DNA of 64,000 nt from NCBI RefSeq assembly GCF_030813715.1, contig NZ_JAUSUZ010000001.1:3720001-3784000 (forward strand), given 5' to 3'. How positions within the stretch are numbered: position 1 is the first letter of the stretch; each line of letters begins with the position of its first letter. The stretch comes from Catenuloplanes indicus (GTDB taxonomy: Bacteria; Actinomycetota; Actinomycetes; Mycobacteriales; Micromonosporaceae). Of this stretch, positions 43,044 through 51,930 are shown piece after piece. Position numbers and translations under genes: made by a program. The notes beneath the pieces were generated by a model. The model was not told where the DNA came from, ran no database searches, and saw only the letters and a program-made list of their open reading frames with translations.

Positions 43044-44168
43044 ATGGACCGGACGACGATCGAGGACCAGGGGGTACGGCTGCGCCCGCTGCGCCGCACC
43101 GACGCCGCGGACGTGGTCGCGGCCTGCTCCGACCCGCTGACCCAGCGCTTCCTGCCGCTGCTGCCCCGGCCGTACACGGAGTCGGACGCGCTGTGGTGGA
43201 TCGAGGAGGGCGCGGAGGCGGAGTGGCGGCAGGGCGGCGGTGTCTGGGCGATCGCCGACCCGGACACCGACCGACTGCTCGGCACGGTCGGCCTGCACCG
43301 AGTGGTACGGGAGCGGGCTCAGGCCGAGGTCGGCTACTGGGTCGGCCCGTGGGCCCGGGGCCGGGGCGTCGCGACCGCCGCGACCGTGGCGCTCGCCGCG
43401 CACGCGTTCGCGCACGGCTTCGCCCGTCTGGAGCTGCTCACCGAGCTGGAGAACGTGGCCAGCCAGCGGGTCGCGCTCGCGGCCGGGTTCCAGCGGGAGG
43501 CGGTACGCCGCGGCGTCGCTCCGGACCGGGACGGCGCCCGCACCGACCTGCTCGCGTTCGCCCGGCTCGCCGGTGACCCGCCCGGCCCGGTCGTGCGCTG
43601 GCTGCCGGACCTGCCCGGCGGTGAGCTGAGCGACGGCGTGGTCACGCTGCGCCCGCTGCTGCCCGGCGACGAGGACTTCCTGTACACGCTGCTCAACCAG
43701 CCGGACGTGGTCGCGACCAGCGTGCCGGCGGTCGCGCCGGACCGGCGGGAGATCGCACTGCGGTGCGCCCGGTCGCAGGCGCACTGGCTGGCCGGGGACC
43801 GCGCCGACCTGGTCATCCTGGACACCGCGACCGGCCGTCCGACCGGCGACATCGGGCTGTACTACCAGGAGCGCAACACCGGACAGGCGATGATCGGGTA
43901 CGCGATGCTGCCGGAGTGGCGGGGCCGCGGCTTCCCGACCCGGGCCGTGCAGCTGGTGGCGCTCTGGTCGTTCGCCGAGACGTCGATCGCGCGGCTGACC
44001 GCCGGCACGAACCCGCAGAACGCCGGCTCGCAGCGTGTGCTGGAGAAGGCCGGCTTCCAGCGGGAGGGCTACCACCGCTCCCGGCTGCCCGGTGCGAACG
44101 GCCGGCGGATCGACGACGTGTCGTTCGCCATGGTGGCGGCCGACCTGCTCAGCCGCGCCACGTCGTAA
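43044..44168 (+). CDS. tandem-domain GNAT acetyltransferase 2
   Basis: A 374-residue second double-GNAT protein. Domain 1: RLRPLRRTDAADVVAAC, AEVGYWVGPWARGRGVATAATVAL, NVASQRVALAAGFQREA. Domain 2: VTLRPLLPGDEDFLYTLL, MIGYAMLPEWRGRGFPTRAVQLV, NAGSQRVLEKAGFQREG. Both acetyl-CoA loops are intact. ATG 43044 has GAGG eight bases upstream; GTG 43035 overlaps the previous stop and would couple the genes more tightly. The two genes form an operon with four GNAT domains in all. It is followed by a strong bidirectional hairpin. Confidence 0.9.
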   Translation: MDRTTIEDQGVRLRPLRRTDAADVVAACSDPLTQRFLPLLPRPYTESDALWWIEEGAEAEWRQGGGVWAIADPDTDRLLGTVGLHRVVRERAQAEVGYWVGPWARGRGVATAATVALAAHAFAHGFARLELLTELENVASQRVALAAGFQREAVRRGVAPDRDGARTDLLAFARLAGDPPGPVVRWLPDLPGGELSDGVVTLRPLLPGDEDFLYTLLNQPDVVATSVPAVAPDRREIALRCARSQAHWLAGDRADLVILDTATGRPTGDIGLYYQERNTGQAMIGYAMLPEWRGRGFPTRAVQLVALWSFAETSIARLTAGTNPQNAGSQRVLEKAGFQREGYHRSRLPGANGRRIDDVSFAMVAADLLSRATS

Positions 44169-44177
44169 CGCGTGGAG

Positions 44178-44205
44178 GCCCCGCGCCCTCCCAGGGGCGC
44201 GGGGC
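44178..44205. terminator. bidirectional terminator between GNAT gene and hpf
   Basis: GCCCCGCGCCC (44178-44188) pairs with GGGCGCGGGGC (44195-44205) in the gap between two convergent genes. GC-rich stem, loop of six, no long U-tract. Confidence 0.7.
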
Positions 44206-44225
44206 GGTCGGATCGGGCGGGGACG

Positions 44226-44846
44226 TCAGGCCTCGAGCGAGAGGACGCCGTAGTCGTAGCCGTGGCGCCGGTAGACGACGCTCGGACGGCCGGTCTCCTT
44301 GTCCATGAAGAGATAGAAGTCGTGCCCGACCAGTTCCATCTGGAACAGAGCGTCGTCCACGCTCATCGGGATCGAGGAGTGCTCCTTCTCCCGGACGATG
44401 TGCCAGGGCTGATCGTCGTCGAGCTCGGGCTCGGACTCGCGCTCCTGGACCAGAGTGGTGGACCCGCCGCCCAGCGGGGCGAAGCCTTCGGCCGGAAGCC
44501 CGGCGGTCGCGGCGGCGACCGAGACCGGGGTACGGCGGCCGCGGTGCACGCGGCGGCGGTCGGCGGACCGGCGGAGTCGCGTCTCGAGCTTGGTGATAGC
44601 GCTGTCCAGAGCGCTGTAGAAGTCGGCGGCACATGCCTCGGCGCGGATCACCGGGCCGCGGGAAACGACGGTGATCTCGACTCGCTGGCAGTGATCGGAT
44701 TGGCGCGGATTGCGCTCGTGAAACAGCTCGACGTCGACGCGGATGAGTTTCTGGTCGTAACGCTCGATCTTCTCGAGCTTCTCGGCGACGTGCACTCGGT
44801 AGTGGTCCGGCACCTCAACGTTGCGACCCTTGACGACAATGTCCAC
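44226..44846 (-). CDS. hpf: long-form ribosome hibernation promoting factor
   Basis: A 206-residue long HPF. The N-terminal S30AE domain begins VDIVVKGRNVEVPDHYR and includes KLEKIERYDQKLIRVDVELFHE; a linker of about 50 residues follows; the C-terminal dimerisation domain has REKEHSSIPMSVDDALFQMELVGHDFYLFMDKETG and VVYRRHGYDYGVLSLEA. It joins two 70S ribosomes into inactive 100S dimers in stationary phase. GTG 44846 is preceded by GGGGAGG. The frame stays open upstream to an ATG at 45116 with basic low-complexity sequence, which I take as leader rather than protein. Confidence 0.95.
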   Translation of the reverse strand: MDIVVKGRNVEVPDHYRVHVAEKLEKIERYDQKLIRVDVELFHERNPRQSDHCQRVEITVVSRGPVIRAEACAADFYSALDSAITKLETRLRRSADRRRVHRGRRTPVSVAAATAGLPAEGFAPLGGGSTTLVQERESEPELDDDQPWHIVREKEHSSIPMSVDDALFQMELVGHDFYLFMDKETGRPSVVYRRHGYDYGVLSLEA

Positions 44847-45134
44847 GCGTGACCTCCCCCTGATCGATCCTGCGGGACCACCGGGGCTCCGGTGGCCACA
44901 GATCTGGGCTTGAACTGGTCTGACGAGGCGGAGGACGGTTCCGGCGCGATCGCGGGCATGCCGGCGGCGCGCTGGGGAAATTCTCGACCGACCTCCGAAA
45001 ATGCGGCGTAGCCTCCTCTCGGCGGCGGTCTGGCCTGCGCGGCCAGCCGCGGTGCCGGCCGCTGTGGCCGGCGGGGCACGCAGCAGCGGCCCCAGCGGCG
45101 GTAGATCTTGGGTCATACCTCCGCTATACAAACG

Positions 45135-45914
45135 CTAACCCGTGTTCCGCCCGGCGTCACGCTCCGTTCCCAAGACCGTGTCGAGAAGATTCGCGCATCC
45201 GGCACGTTCGGGGGACAAAGGCGTGCGTCTCAACGTTGCGGCAAGCACGGCCGCGCCGGTCACGGGCACGCCGGACGCCCGTAGTCGCGCCGCGATCACC
45301 GCGAGCGTCGCCCCGGTGGTCACGATGTCGTCGACCAGAATCACCGCCCCGGGCGTGTCGCGCAGCCGGCCCGCCACCCGCGCGCGAACCCGGAACTTGG
45401 CCGTGGCCTCGGCCATCCGTCCGGCCGCGGAGAGCCGCGTCGAGTCCGCGGCGGACCGGGCGGTCAGCGGGCGGGCCAGCGTGGTGCGCACACCCGCGGC
45501 GCGCAGCCGGGACGCGGCCCAGCCGGTCAGCGCCGCCAGATGGTCGCCCTGCCGCTCCCGGACGGCCCGCGGCGTGGACGGGACCGGCACCAGCACGGCG
45601 GCCGGGCCGGGTGCGGCCGCGGCGATCACGTCGCCGAGCAGCAGGCCGAGCGGGCGGGCCAGCGCTCGCCGGCCGCGCTCCTTGTAGTCGAGCAGGGCGG
45701 CGCGGAGCACGCCCGCGTACGGCCCGAGCGCGGCGCACGGCGGGAAGCCGGGCGGCGCCGGGTCCGGCCCGGTGGCGAACGGTGTGAGCGCCCGCAGCGT
45801 GGCCGCGCAGTCGGCACAGACCGCGCGGCGCAGCGCCCGGCCGGTGGCACCGCAGCCCGCGCAGGCGGACGGCAGCACGAGATCGGTCAGCGTCGCCCAG
45901 AGTCCCGCGTGCAT
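45135..45914 (-). CDS. ComF-type phosphoribosyltransferase
   Basis: A 259-residue ComF/GntX-like protein. Four cysteines in CAGCGATG and VCADCAATL form a zinc ribbon at the N-terminus. The phosphoribosyltransferase fold carries the PRPP loop VILVDDIVTTGATL, and a family loop LVPVPSTPRAVRERQGDHLAAL. ComFC helps natural transformation in competent species, but the actinobacterial role is unknown. The ATG at 45914 is chosen over a TTG three codons upstream. It lies between lpqB and hpf, as in mycobacteria. Confidence 0.9.
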   Translation of the reverse strand: MHAGLWATLTDLVLPSACAGCGATGRALRRAVCADCAATLRALTPFATGPDPAPPGFPPCAALGPYAGVLRAALLDYKERGRRALARPLGLLLGDVIAAAAPGPAAVLVPVPSTPRAVRERQGDHLAALTGWAASRLRAAGVRTTLARPLTARSAADSTRLSAAGRMAEATAKFRVRARVAGRLRDTPGAVILVDDIVTTGATLAVIAARLRASGVPVTGAAVLAATLRRTPLSPERAGCANLLDTVLGTERDAGRNTG

Positions 45915-45959
45915 GCCCCGCAAGGATAGGGCTTGATCACTGAACGTAGGGGGCGCGTC

Positions 45960-47795
45960 TCACTCCAGGAAGAACGGCGCGCTGATCCGGCTGGACACCG
46001 CGTCCGCCGGCGGCTGCGCCAGCTGTGTGGTCTCGATCCGGTTGGAACTGAACAGCAGGCTGTACGCGATGTTGTTCGCGACGTACGCGGCCTGGCTGCC
46101 CCCGCTGCCGTTCGGCCGGATCGGGTTCAGCGGGTACGCCGCGAGGTAGGTGACCTGCGCCGAGCCCAGGTCGGTCACCCGGTCGCGCTCGTCGACACCA
46201 TCCACCGTGACCTCGGCGATCGCGCTCTGCCCCGACTTCTGGCCGGCCACGATCAGCCAGTCCTCGGCCGCGAAGTCCACCGCGGTGATGCCGGTCAGCG
46301 ACGTCGGCACCTCGCGGACCACGGTGCCGGCCTTCACGCTGGTCTCCGTGCGGGTCAGCGTCGTGACGAACACCCGGCCGCCGGCGACCAGCGCGATCCG
46401 CTGACCGTCGTAGGACACCGCCATCGCCGTGATCCCGGAACCGGGCAGGCTGCTCACCGGCACCGACGTGAGTTCCGGTTCCTGCGTGCCGAACTGCTGC
46501 AGCCGCCCGTTGACCAGGATCAGCCCGACCAGGCTCTCCGGCTGCTGGTCCGCGACCGTTCCGGGCGCCCAGAGCCAGGCCGGGCGGCCGGCCTGGTCGT
46601 CGCCGAGCGGAATGCGCAGCACCCGGCCGGGGACCTCCGCGTTCACCACCAGCTCGCGGCCCGCGCCGTTGCCGCGGTCGCGCACCCACGCGCCGACCGT
46701 GCGCTGGCCGAGCCGGGAGTACGCCGCGAGGCTGACGCCGGAGTTCGTATCCACGGTCGCCAGCGGCACGTCACCGCCCGGTCCCGGGGCCTGGCTGCTG
46801 CTCATCCGCACGATCTGCCCGTCGTAGACGGCGAACCGGTTCGGGTCGTCGATCAGCGCGGACGACGGGTTCGCGGCGAGCACCCGGGCGTCCCCGGCGA
46901 ACGCGGCCCGCGCCTGCCCCTCCACCTTGACCTGCACGCCGCCGCCGGCGAAGTCGCGCAACGTCCAGTAGAGCTGGGCGCCGAGCCGCCAGATCGTGTC
47001 GTCGTCCAGCGCACCGGCCTCGGCGCTCAGGTTGACCTCCAGCGGATCGTCGCCGACCACCTTAGGCACGTTGCCCTTCGGCTTGACGTTCGCCGGCAGG
47101 CCGTCGGTCGCGGCGCCGAGCAGCGCGGACGGGCCGGCGCCGAGCCACTCCAGCAGCTCGGTCGGGCGGCGCTCGGCGGACACGCTCAGCGACAGCCAGC
47201 GCAGGTCCGGGACGAGCGCGGTCCGCTCCTTGTTCCAGAAGTAGACCGGCGTGCTGGTGTACCGCAGCTCCAGCTCGGCGGCGGACAGCAGCAGAAGCGG
47301 CGGCGGCTCGAGCACCCACCAACCGGTCTGACCGGCGATCTGGCCGACCGTGAAGGTGTACTTCGTCTCGTCGTTGTTCGGCGGGTCCATCGAGCCGTTC
47401 GGGTTGAGCACGCCGAGGTGCTGCACGGTGAGCTCGGCGGTGGAGAACGGCTCCGCCTCCGTGATGACCGCGTCCTTCGGCAGCCGGACGATGTTGATCT
47501 CGTTGGACGGCTTCCACTCCGCGCGCTGGGTCGGCGCGATGAACGACCGGGCCCGCTGCACGGCCTGCTCCGGGTCGCCGGCCGCGGCCGCCAGGAAGGA
47601 CTTGACCAGCGCCTCGGCCGTGCCGGTCGGCGCGGTCTCCCGGGTGACCGGCGTGATCGTGTCGACGCCGCCCGGCGCGTCCGGCGACGGTTTCTCGCCG
47701 TGCACCTGCACATCGGTCGAGCCGGGGATGCCGCAACCGGTCACCCCGGCCGCCGCCAGCAGCGCCACCAGGACCGCGGCTGTGACCCTTCTCAC
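45960..47795 (-). CDS. lpqB: lipoprotein LpqB, MtrAB accessory
   Basis: A 611-residue lipoprotein. The signal peptide ends AGVTGC, so it is anchored outside. A GerMN-like domain occupies about residues 200-340 (LRYTSTPVYFWNKERTALVPDLRWLSLS) and the C-terminal half is a beta-propeller-like LpqB domain (SGITAMAVSYDGQRIALVAGG). LpqB binds the extracellular part of the sensor MtrB and tunes MtrA phosphorylation in mycobacteria and streptomycetes. It overlaps the mtrB stop by four bases, so translation is coupled. Confidence 0.95.
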   Translation of the reverse strand: MRRVTAAVLVALLAAAGVTGCGIPGSTDVQVHGEKPSPDAPGGVDTITPVTRETAPTGTAEALVKSFLAAAAGDPEQAVQRARSFIAPTQRAEWKPSNEINIVRLPKDAVITEAEPFSTAELTVQHLGVLNPNGSMDPPNNDETKYTFTVGQIAGQTGWWVLEPPPLLLLSAAELELRYTSTPVYFWNKERTALVPDLRWLSLSVSAERRPTELLEWLGAGPSALLGAATDGLPANVKPKGNVPKVVGDDPLEVNLSAEAGALDDDTIWRLGAQLYWTLRDFAGGGVQVKVEGQARAAFAGDARVLAANPSSALIDDPNRFAVYDGQIVRMSSSQAPGPGGDVPLATVDTNSGVSLAAYSRLGQRTVGAWVRDRGNGAGRELVVNAEVPGRVLRIPLGDDQAGRPAWLWAPGTVADQQPESLVGLILVNGRLQQFGTQEPELTSVPVSSLPGSGITAMAVSYDGQRIALVAGGRVFVTTLTRTETSVKAGTVVREVPTSLTGITAVDFAAEDWLIVAGQKSGQSAIAEVTVDGVDERDRVTDLGSAQVTYLAAYPLNPIRPNGSGGSQAAYVANNIAYSLLFSSNRIETTQLAQPPADAVSSRISAPFFLE

Positions 47796-49555
47796 GACTG
47801 CGCCTCCTCGGTGACCCGGCGCAGCTCGCTCACGGACAGCGGCGACTCGGCCGTGCGCGGCGGCAGGTCGTCCGGGACCAGCCGCAACGGCGCCGCGGTG
47901 AGCCGGTCACCGGCACGGCACGGCAGCGTCAGGCGGAACTGGGCACCGGCGCCGGGCGCGCCCCACGCCTCCAGCCAGCCGCCGTGCAGACGCGCGTCCT
48001 CCAGGCTGATCGACAGGCCGAGGCCGGTGCCGCCGGTCTGCCGCGCCCGCGACGGGTCGGCCCGCCAGAACCGGTTGAAGACCAGCTTCTCCTCGCCCGG
48101 CTTCAGACCCACGCCGTGGTCGCGGACCGTGATCGACACGGCGGACTCGTCCGCGCGCATGCGTACCCGGACCGGTTTGCCCTCGCCGTGCTCGATCGCG
48201 TTGCCGACCAGGTTCCGCAGGATCCGCTCGACCCGGCGCGGGTCCACCTCGGCCACCATCGCGGCATCCGGAAGATCCACATCCAGTGGTACGCCGACGC
48301 GCTCGGCCAGCCCGGCCAGCCGCTCGGTCACCCGCTCCACGATCGGGACCAGGTCGGTAGGCTCGGAGTCCAGCATCGCGAACCCGGCGTCGAAACGGCT
48401 GATCTCCAGCAGGTCGGTGAGCAGGTTCTCGAACCGGTCCAGCTCGTTCTGCAGCAGCTCGGCACTGCGCGCCACCGCGGGGTCGAACTCGTCGCGCTCC
48501 GCGAAGATCAGATCGGCTGCCATCCGTACCGTGGTCAGGGGTGTGCGCAGTTCGTGCGAGACGTCCGAGGTGAAGCGGCGCTGCAGCCGGGACATCTCCT
48601 CCAGCCGGACGATCTGCCGCTGCAGGTTCGCCGCCATCTGGTTGAACGACGCGCCGAGCAGCGCCAGGTCGTCCTCGCCGTTGACCGCCATCCGCTGGTC
48701 GAGCAGGCCGGCCGAGAGGCGCTGCGCGGTGCGGGCCGCGACCCGGACCGGCGTCACCACCAGGCGGGTGACCAGCGCGGTCAGGATGACCAGCAGCACC
48801 ACCAGCGCGGCGCCGGTGACCAGCACGGTCGTCCGGATCTCATTCGCCGCCTGGTCCTCCGCGGTCAGCGGGACCACGTAGTACAGCTCGACCTGGCCGA
48901 AGCCGGTCAGCACCGGCGTGCCGTAGACCAGGTACTTCTGCGGTTCGCCACCGTTCAGCGACGCGGTGCGGATCTGCGACGACGGGCCCTCGGTGGCGAC
49001 GCTGGTCTCCAGCTCCCGCGTGATCACCTGGGAGACGTCGTCGACCTGCGGCGCCGTGACCGGCTGCAGACCGGGCACGCCGTACGCCCGGAGCGACCAG
49101 ATCCGGCCGCTGACCTGGCTGGCCTCGCCGCCGACCAGGTAGCCGACCGTGCTCAGCATGGTGCTCTGCAGTTCCGGGTCGAACGCCTGGCTGTGCACGC
49201 CGAGCTGCGAGTCGGCCCAGATCTCGCCCGCGTTGAGCTGCGCCTCCGCGTTCGCGGTGGCCTGGTCGAGCAGGATCGTGCTGGCCCGGTTCGCCACCAC
49301 GAACGCGAACACGCCGACCAGCACGCTGGACGCGATCAGCGTGATGGCGACCATGCGCAGCTGGAGCGAACGGCGCCAGGCCTGGCGCACCACGGCCGCG
49401 ACCCGGCCGGCCCGCCAGGCGAGCGCGCGCCACCAGCCGCCGACCACCCGGCCCGGGCCGGAGTCGCGCAGCCGGACGAGCGCAGCACGCAGCGCGGCGG
49501 CCGCGCGGGAGTCGGCGAGCCGTCGGATCAGCGTCAGCGGAGAGGTACGGGTCAC
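47792..49555 (-). CDS. mtrB: sensor histidine kinase MtrB
   Basis: A 587-residue sensor kinase. Membrane helices lie at about 68-90 (MVAITLIASSVLVGVFAFVVANR) and 242-268 (VLVTGAALVVLLVILTALV), enclosing a 150-residue extracellular domain. HAMP follows, then HisKA with the phosphorylated His in SHELRTPL, and the ATPase with NLVGNAIEHGEG, VRDHGVGL, and GGTGLGLSI. It phosphorylates MtrA and controls cell-wall hydrolases and division in actinobacteria. Start GTG 49555, 13 bases after mtrA. Confidence 0.97.
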   Translation of the reverse strand: MTRTSPLTLIRRLADSRAAAALRAALVRLRDSGPGRVVGGWWRALAWRAGRVAAVVRQAWRRSLQLRMVAITLIASSVLVGVFAFVVANRASTILLDQATANAEAQLNAGEIWADSQLGVHSQAFDPELQSTMLSTVGYLVGGEASQVSGRIWSLRAYGVPGLQPVTAPQVDDVSQVITRELETSVATEGPSSQIRTASLNGGEPQKYLVYGTPVLTGFGQVELYYVVPLTAEDQAANEIRTTVLVTGAALVVLLVILTALVTRLVVTPVRVAARTAQRLSAGLLDQRMAVNGEDDLALLGASFNQMAANLQRQIVRLEEMSRLQRRFTSDVSHELRTPLTTVRMAADLIFAERDEFDPAVARSAELLQNELDRFENLLTDLLEISRFDAGFAMLDSEPTDLVPIVERVTERLAGLAERVGVPLDVDLPDAAMVAEVDPRRVERILRNLVGNAIEHGEGKPVRVRMRADESAVSITVRDHGVGLKPGEEKLVFNRFWRADPSRARQTGGTGLGLSISLEDARLHGGWLEAWGAPGAGAQFRLTLPCRAGDRLTAAPLRLVPDDLPPRTAESPLSVSELRRVTEEAQS

Positions 49556-49568
49556 AACGCCGTACAGG

Positions 49569-50258
49569 CTAGCCGTTCCCCGCCTTGTAGCCCACGCCGC
49601 GGACGGTCAAGATGATCTCGGGCCGCTCCGGGTCCGGCTCGATCTTGGCGCGCAGCCGCTGGACGTGCACGTTCACCAGGCGCGTATCGGCCGCGTGCCG
49701 GTAACCCCAGACCTGCTCCAGCAGCACCTCGCGGGTGAAGACCTGGCGCGGCTTGCGGGCCAGCGCGACCAGCAGGTCGAACTCCAGCGGCGTGAGCTTG
49801 ACCTCCTCGCCGTCCCGGCTGACCGTGTGCGCGGGCACGTCGATCGTGATCTGGTTCGTCGGCGGGCCGATCGTCAGCAGCTCCGGCGCCGCGTCCTCGC
49901 CCCGGCGCAGCCGCGCCCGCATGCGCGCGACCAGCTCCTTCGGCTTGAACGGCTTCACCACGTAGTCGTCGGCGCCGGACTCCAGGCCGAGGACCACGTC
50001 AACGGTGTCGCTCTTCGCGGTCAGCATCACGATCGGCAGGCCGGACTCGGACCGGATCGACCGGCACACGTCGATCCCGCTCATGCCGGGCAGCATCAGG
50101 TCGAGCAGGACGATGTCCGGCCTGCTCTCGCGGAACGCGGCGAGCGCACGCTCACCGTCGGACACGAACGACGGAAGGAATCCCTCGCTGCGCAGAACGA
50201 TGCCGAGCATCTCCGCCAACGCTGGATCGTCGTCGACCACCAGGACCCGGGCTCTCAT
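49569..50258 (-). CDS. mtrA: response regulator MtrA
   Basis: A 229-residue OmpR-family regulator. The receiver has acidic pocket DDD, phospho-acceptor Asp in VLLDLMLPGMSG, Thr in VMLTAKSD and Lys in VVKPFKPKEL. The winged helix has LTPLEFDLLVALARKPRQVFTREVLLEQVWGYRHAADTRLVNVHVQRLRAKI in segments, the recognition helix expected for MtrA. ATG 50258 gives MRARVLVVDDD. First gene of mtrA-mtrB-lpqB. In M. tuberculosis tmk precedes mtrA; here no thymidylate kinase gene is present upstream. Confidence 0.97.
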   Translation of the reverse strand: MRARVLVVDDDPALAEMLGIVLRSEGFLPSFVSDGERALAAFRESRPDIVLLDLMLPGMSGIDVCRSIRSESGLPIVMLTAKSDTVDVVLGLESGADDYVVKPFKPKELVARMRARLRRGEDAAPELLTIGPPTNQITIDVPAHTVSRDGEEVKLTPLEFDLLVALARKPRQVFTREVLLEQVWGYRHAADTRLVNVHVQRLRAKIEPDPERPEIILTVRGVGYKAGNG

Positions 50259-50450
50259 GGCGTCCAATATCGCACTTCCGCTCCAGGAAGCGCGTGACGC
50301 CCGCCGTCGGTTCCTGTCGGCCGCGCGTACCGAATCAGGCGATCTAAGGATTTTTCAGGCCTTTTTCCGTGGACATGGGCACCCGGCGCCCGGGCGTGTG
50401 CGGGCGTGCCAGGATTGCCCCAGCATTCCCCGCCCCAGGGAGCCCTCGGT

Positions 50451-51302
50451 TTGGATCACGCCGGCCCGTCCGCCGCGCTTCCGCAGCGTCCACTCACCGT
50501 CGGTGAGCTGCTGGACGCCGCGGTCGGCGTGCTGCGCGACAACGCCCGCGCGCTGCTGCCGGCCGGCCTGCTGCTGGCCGCGACGGAGCAGGTCGCGCTC
50601 GCGCCGGTCCGCGCCTGGGCCGGCGCGCGGCCGCCCACGTACGTACCGCAGTGGGAAGATCTTGATCGGTTCTGGGTCCTGCTGGTGGTCGGCGCGGCCA
50701 CCGAGGCGATCGTGATCATGCTGCTCGGCGGGTTCGCCGCGCGCGCCGCATCGGCCGCGTTGCTCGGCACGCGACTGCCCGCGCGCCGGGTGCTCGCCCC
50801 GCGCGGCGCCAGGCTCGGCCCCATCGTGCTGGTCGCGGCGCTGACCGGGCTGCTCACGCTGTTCGCCGGGTCCACGATCGTGATGTGGCCGATCGTCTAC
50901 GGGCTGACCGGGATGATCATCCCGGTGCTGCTGGTGGACCGGCTGCCGGCCGGGCGCGCGGTCCTGCGTGGCATGTCCATCGCGACCCGGCACGGCGCGC
51001 GCGGGCTCTGGGTCCGGCTGCTCGGCGCGGCGGGTTGGCTGGCCATGCGGATCGCGCTCGCGGTCTCCGGCGTCTACACGATGGACCTGCTCGGGCTGAC
51101 CCACCCGGCCTGGGCCGCGCCGCTCGGCTTCGTGGTCTGGACGCTGGCGAACACGATCGCGTACCCGACGCTGGCCTGCCTGGACGCGGTCGTCTACCTG
51201 GAGACCCGGATGCGCACCGAGGGCCTGGACATCCGGCTGGCCCGAGCCCGCGCGCACGGGCCGGTCACCCCGGCCGCGCTGGCACAGGGGGCGTTACCGT
51301 GA
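50451..51302 (+). CDS. integral membrane protein, first gene of MoxR-DUF58 operon
   Basis: A 283-residue membrane protein. It has an amphipathic head LTVGELLDAAVGVLRDNARALLPAGLLLA, then about six membrane helices (VLLVVGAATEAIVIMLLGG, IVLVAALTGLLTLFAG, IVYGLTGMIIPVLLV and others). The opening resembles proteins with a stretch GELLDxxxxLxRxN common in actinobacterial membrane proteins of unknown function. TTG 50451 is preferred because GGGAG lies eight bases upstream; GTG 50406 is an alternative. It starts an operon of five genes with short overlaps. Confidence 0.78.
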   Translation: MDHAGPSAALPQRPLTVGELLDAAVGVLRDNARALLPAGLLLAATEQVALAPVRAWAGARPPTYVPQWEDLDRFWVLLVVGAATEAIVIMLLGGFAARAASAALLGTRLPARRVLAPRGARLGPIVLVAALTGLLTLFAGSTIVMWPIVYGLTGMIIPVLLVDRLPAGRAVLRGMSIATRHGARGLWVRLLGAAGWLAMRIALAVSGVYTMDLLGLTHPAWAAPLGFVVWTLANTIAYPTLACLDAVVYLETRMRTEGLDIRLARARAHGPVTPAALAQGALP

Positions 51303-51361
51303 GCGAGCATGCGAGGCGCCGGCCACGGCGAAACCGTCCCCTCGCCGGGGGCACGGCATGA
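51299..51361 (+). CDS. possible 20-codon coupling ORF
   Basis: GTG 51299 overlaps the preceding stop (GTGA) and its own TGA overlaps the next gene's start (ATGA at 51358). The predicted peptide is 20 residues, rich in Arg, so it may be a passive reading frame. If translated it would hand ribosomes from one gene to the next across a 55-base gap. No independent evidence of expression. Confidence 0.3.
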   Translation: MSEHARRRPRRNRPLAGGTA

Positions 51362-51930
51362 GTTTCAGCAGGTGGTGGACCGAGACGGTGGGCGCGATCG
51401 ACGACGCGATCGGAGCCGGCACCGCCATGCTCATCGTGCTGCTCACCGCGTTCGTGATCGCGATCCTCTGGTATGCGTACCCGGCCTGGGTGCCGCGCCG
51501 GCTGCCCCGGCCGCGCCTGCCCCGATGGCGGCGACGCCGACGGCGCGCGCCACGCCCGGCACCGGCCGAGGCGGTCGAGACCGTGGAGATCGACACGCTG
51601 CCGACCATGCCGTCCGCGTCGCTCAGCACGCTCGCCGACCGGTACGCGGCCGAGGGCCGGTACGCCGAGGCGGTCCGGGAACGGCACCGCGCGATGGTCC
51701 GGGAACTGGTCGAGCAGCGGGTCATCGAGCACCACCCGGAGTGGACCGTGACGGAGCTGGCCGGTGCCGCCGCCCGCGCCCGGCCCGCGCTCGGCGCACC
51801 GCTGCGCACGGCCGCGACCATCTTCTCCGACATCTGGTACGGCCAGCGCCCGGCCGAACCGGGCCACGACCGGCGCATGCGGGAGCTCACCGCCGAGCTC
51901 GGCGCGGCGCTGAAGGGCGGCGGACGGTGA
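51358..51930 (+). CDS. DUF4129 membrane protein
   Basis: A 190-residue protein. One membrane helix (AMLIVLLTAFVIAILWYAY) is followed by an Arg/Pro-rich stretch and a helical C-terminal domain with LADRYAAEGRYAEAVRERHRAMVRELVEQ and EWTVTELA, the DUF4129 signature. The family is usually found beside transglutaminase-like, MoxR and DUF58 genes. GGGGG precedes ATG 51358. Its stop overlaps the following GTG start by four bases. Confidence 0.88.
   Translation: MSFSRWWTETVGAIDDAIGAGTAMLIVLLTAFVIAILWYAYPAWVPRRLPRPRLPRWRRRRRRAPRPAPAEAVETVEIDTLPTMPSASLSTLADRYAAEGRYAEAVRERHRAMVRELVEQRVIEHHPEWTVTELAGAAARARPALGAPLRTAATIFSDIWYGQRPAEPGHDRRMRELTAELGAALKGGGR

Noticed and set aside
45933-48881. Very long open frame (about 980 codons) on the plus strand
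   Set aside because: It is the mirror of lpqB and mtrB; its translation is Arg/Gly/Ala-rich with no domain, as expected from high-GC antisense frames.
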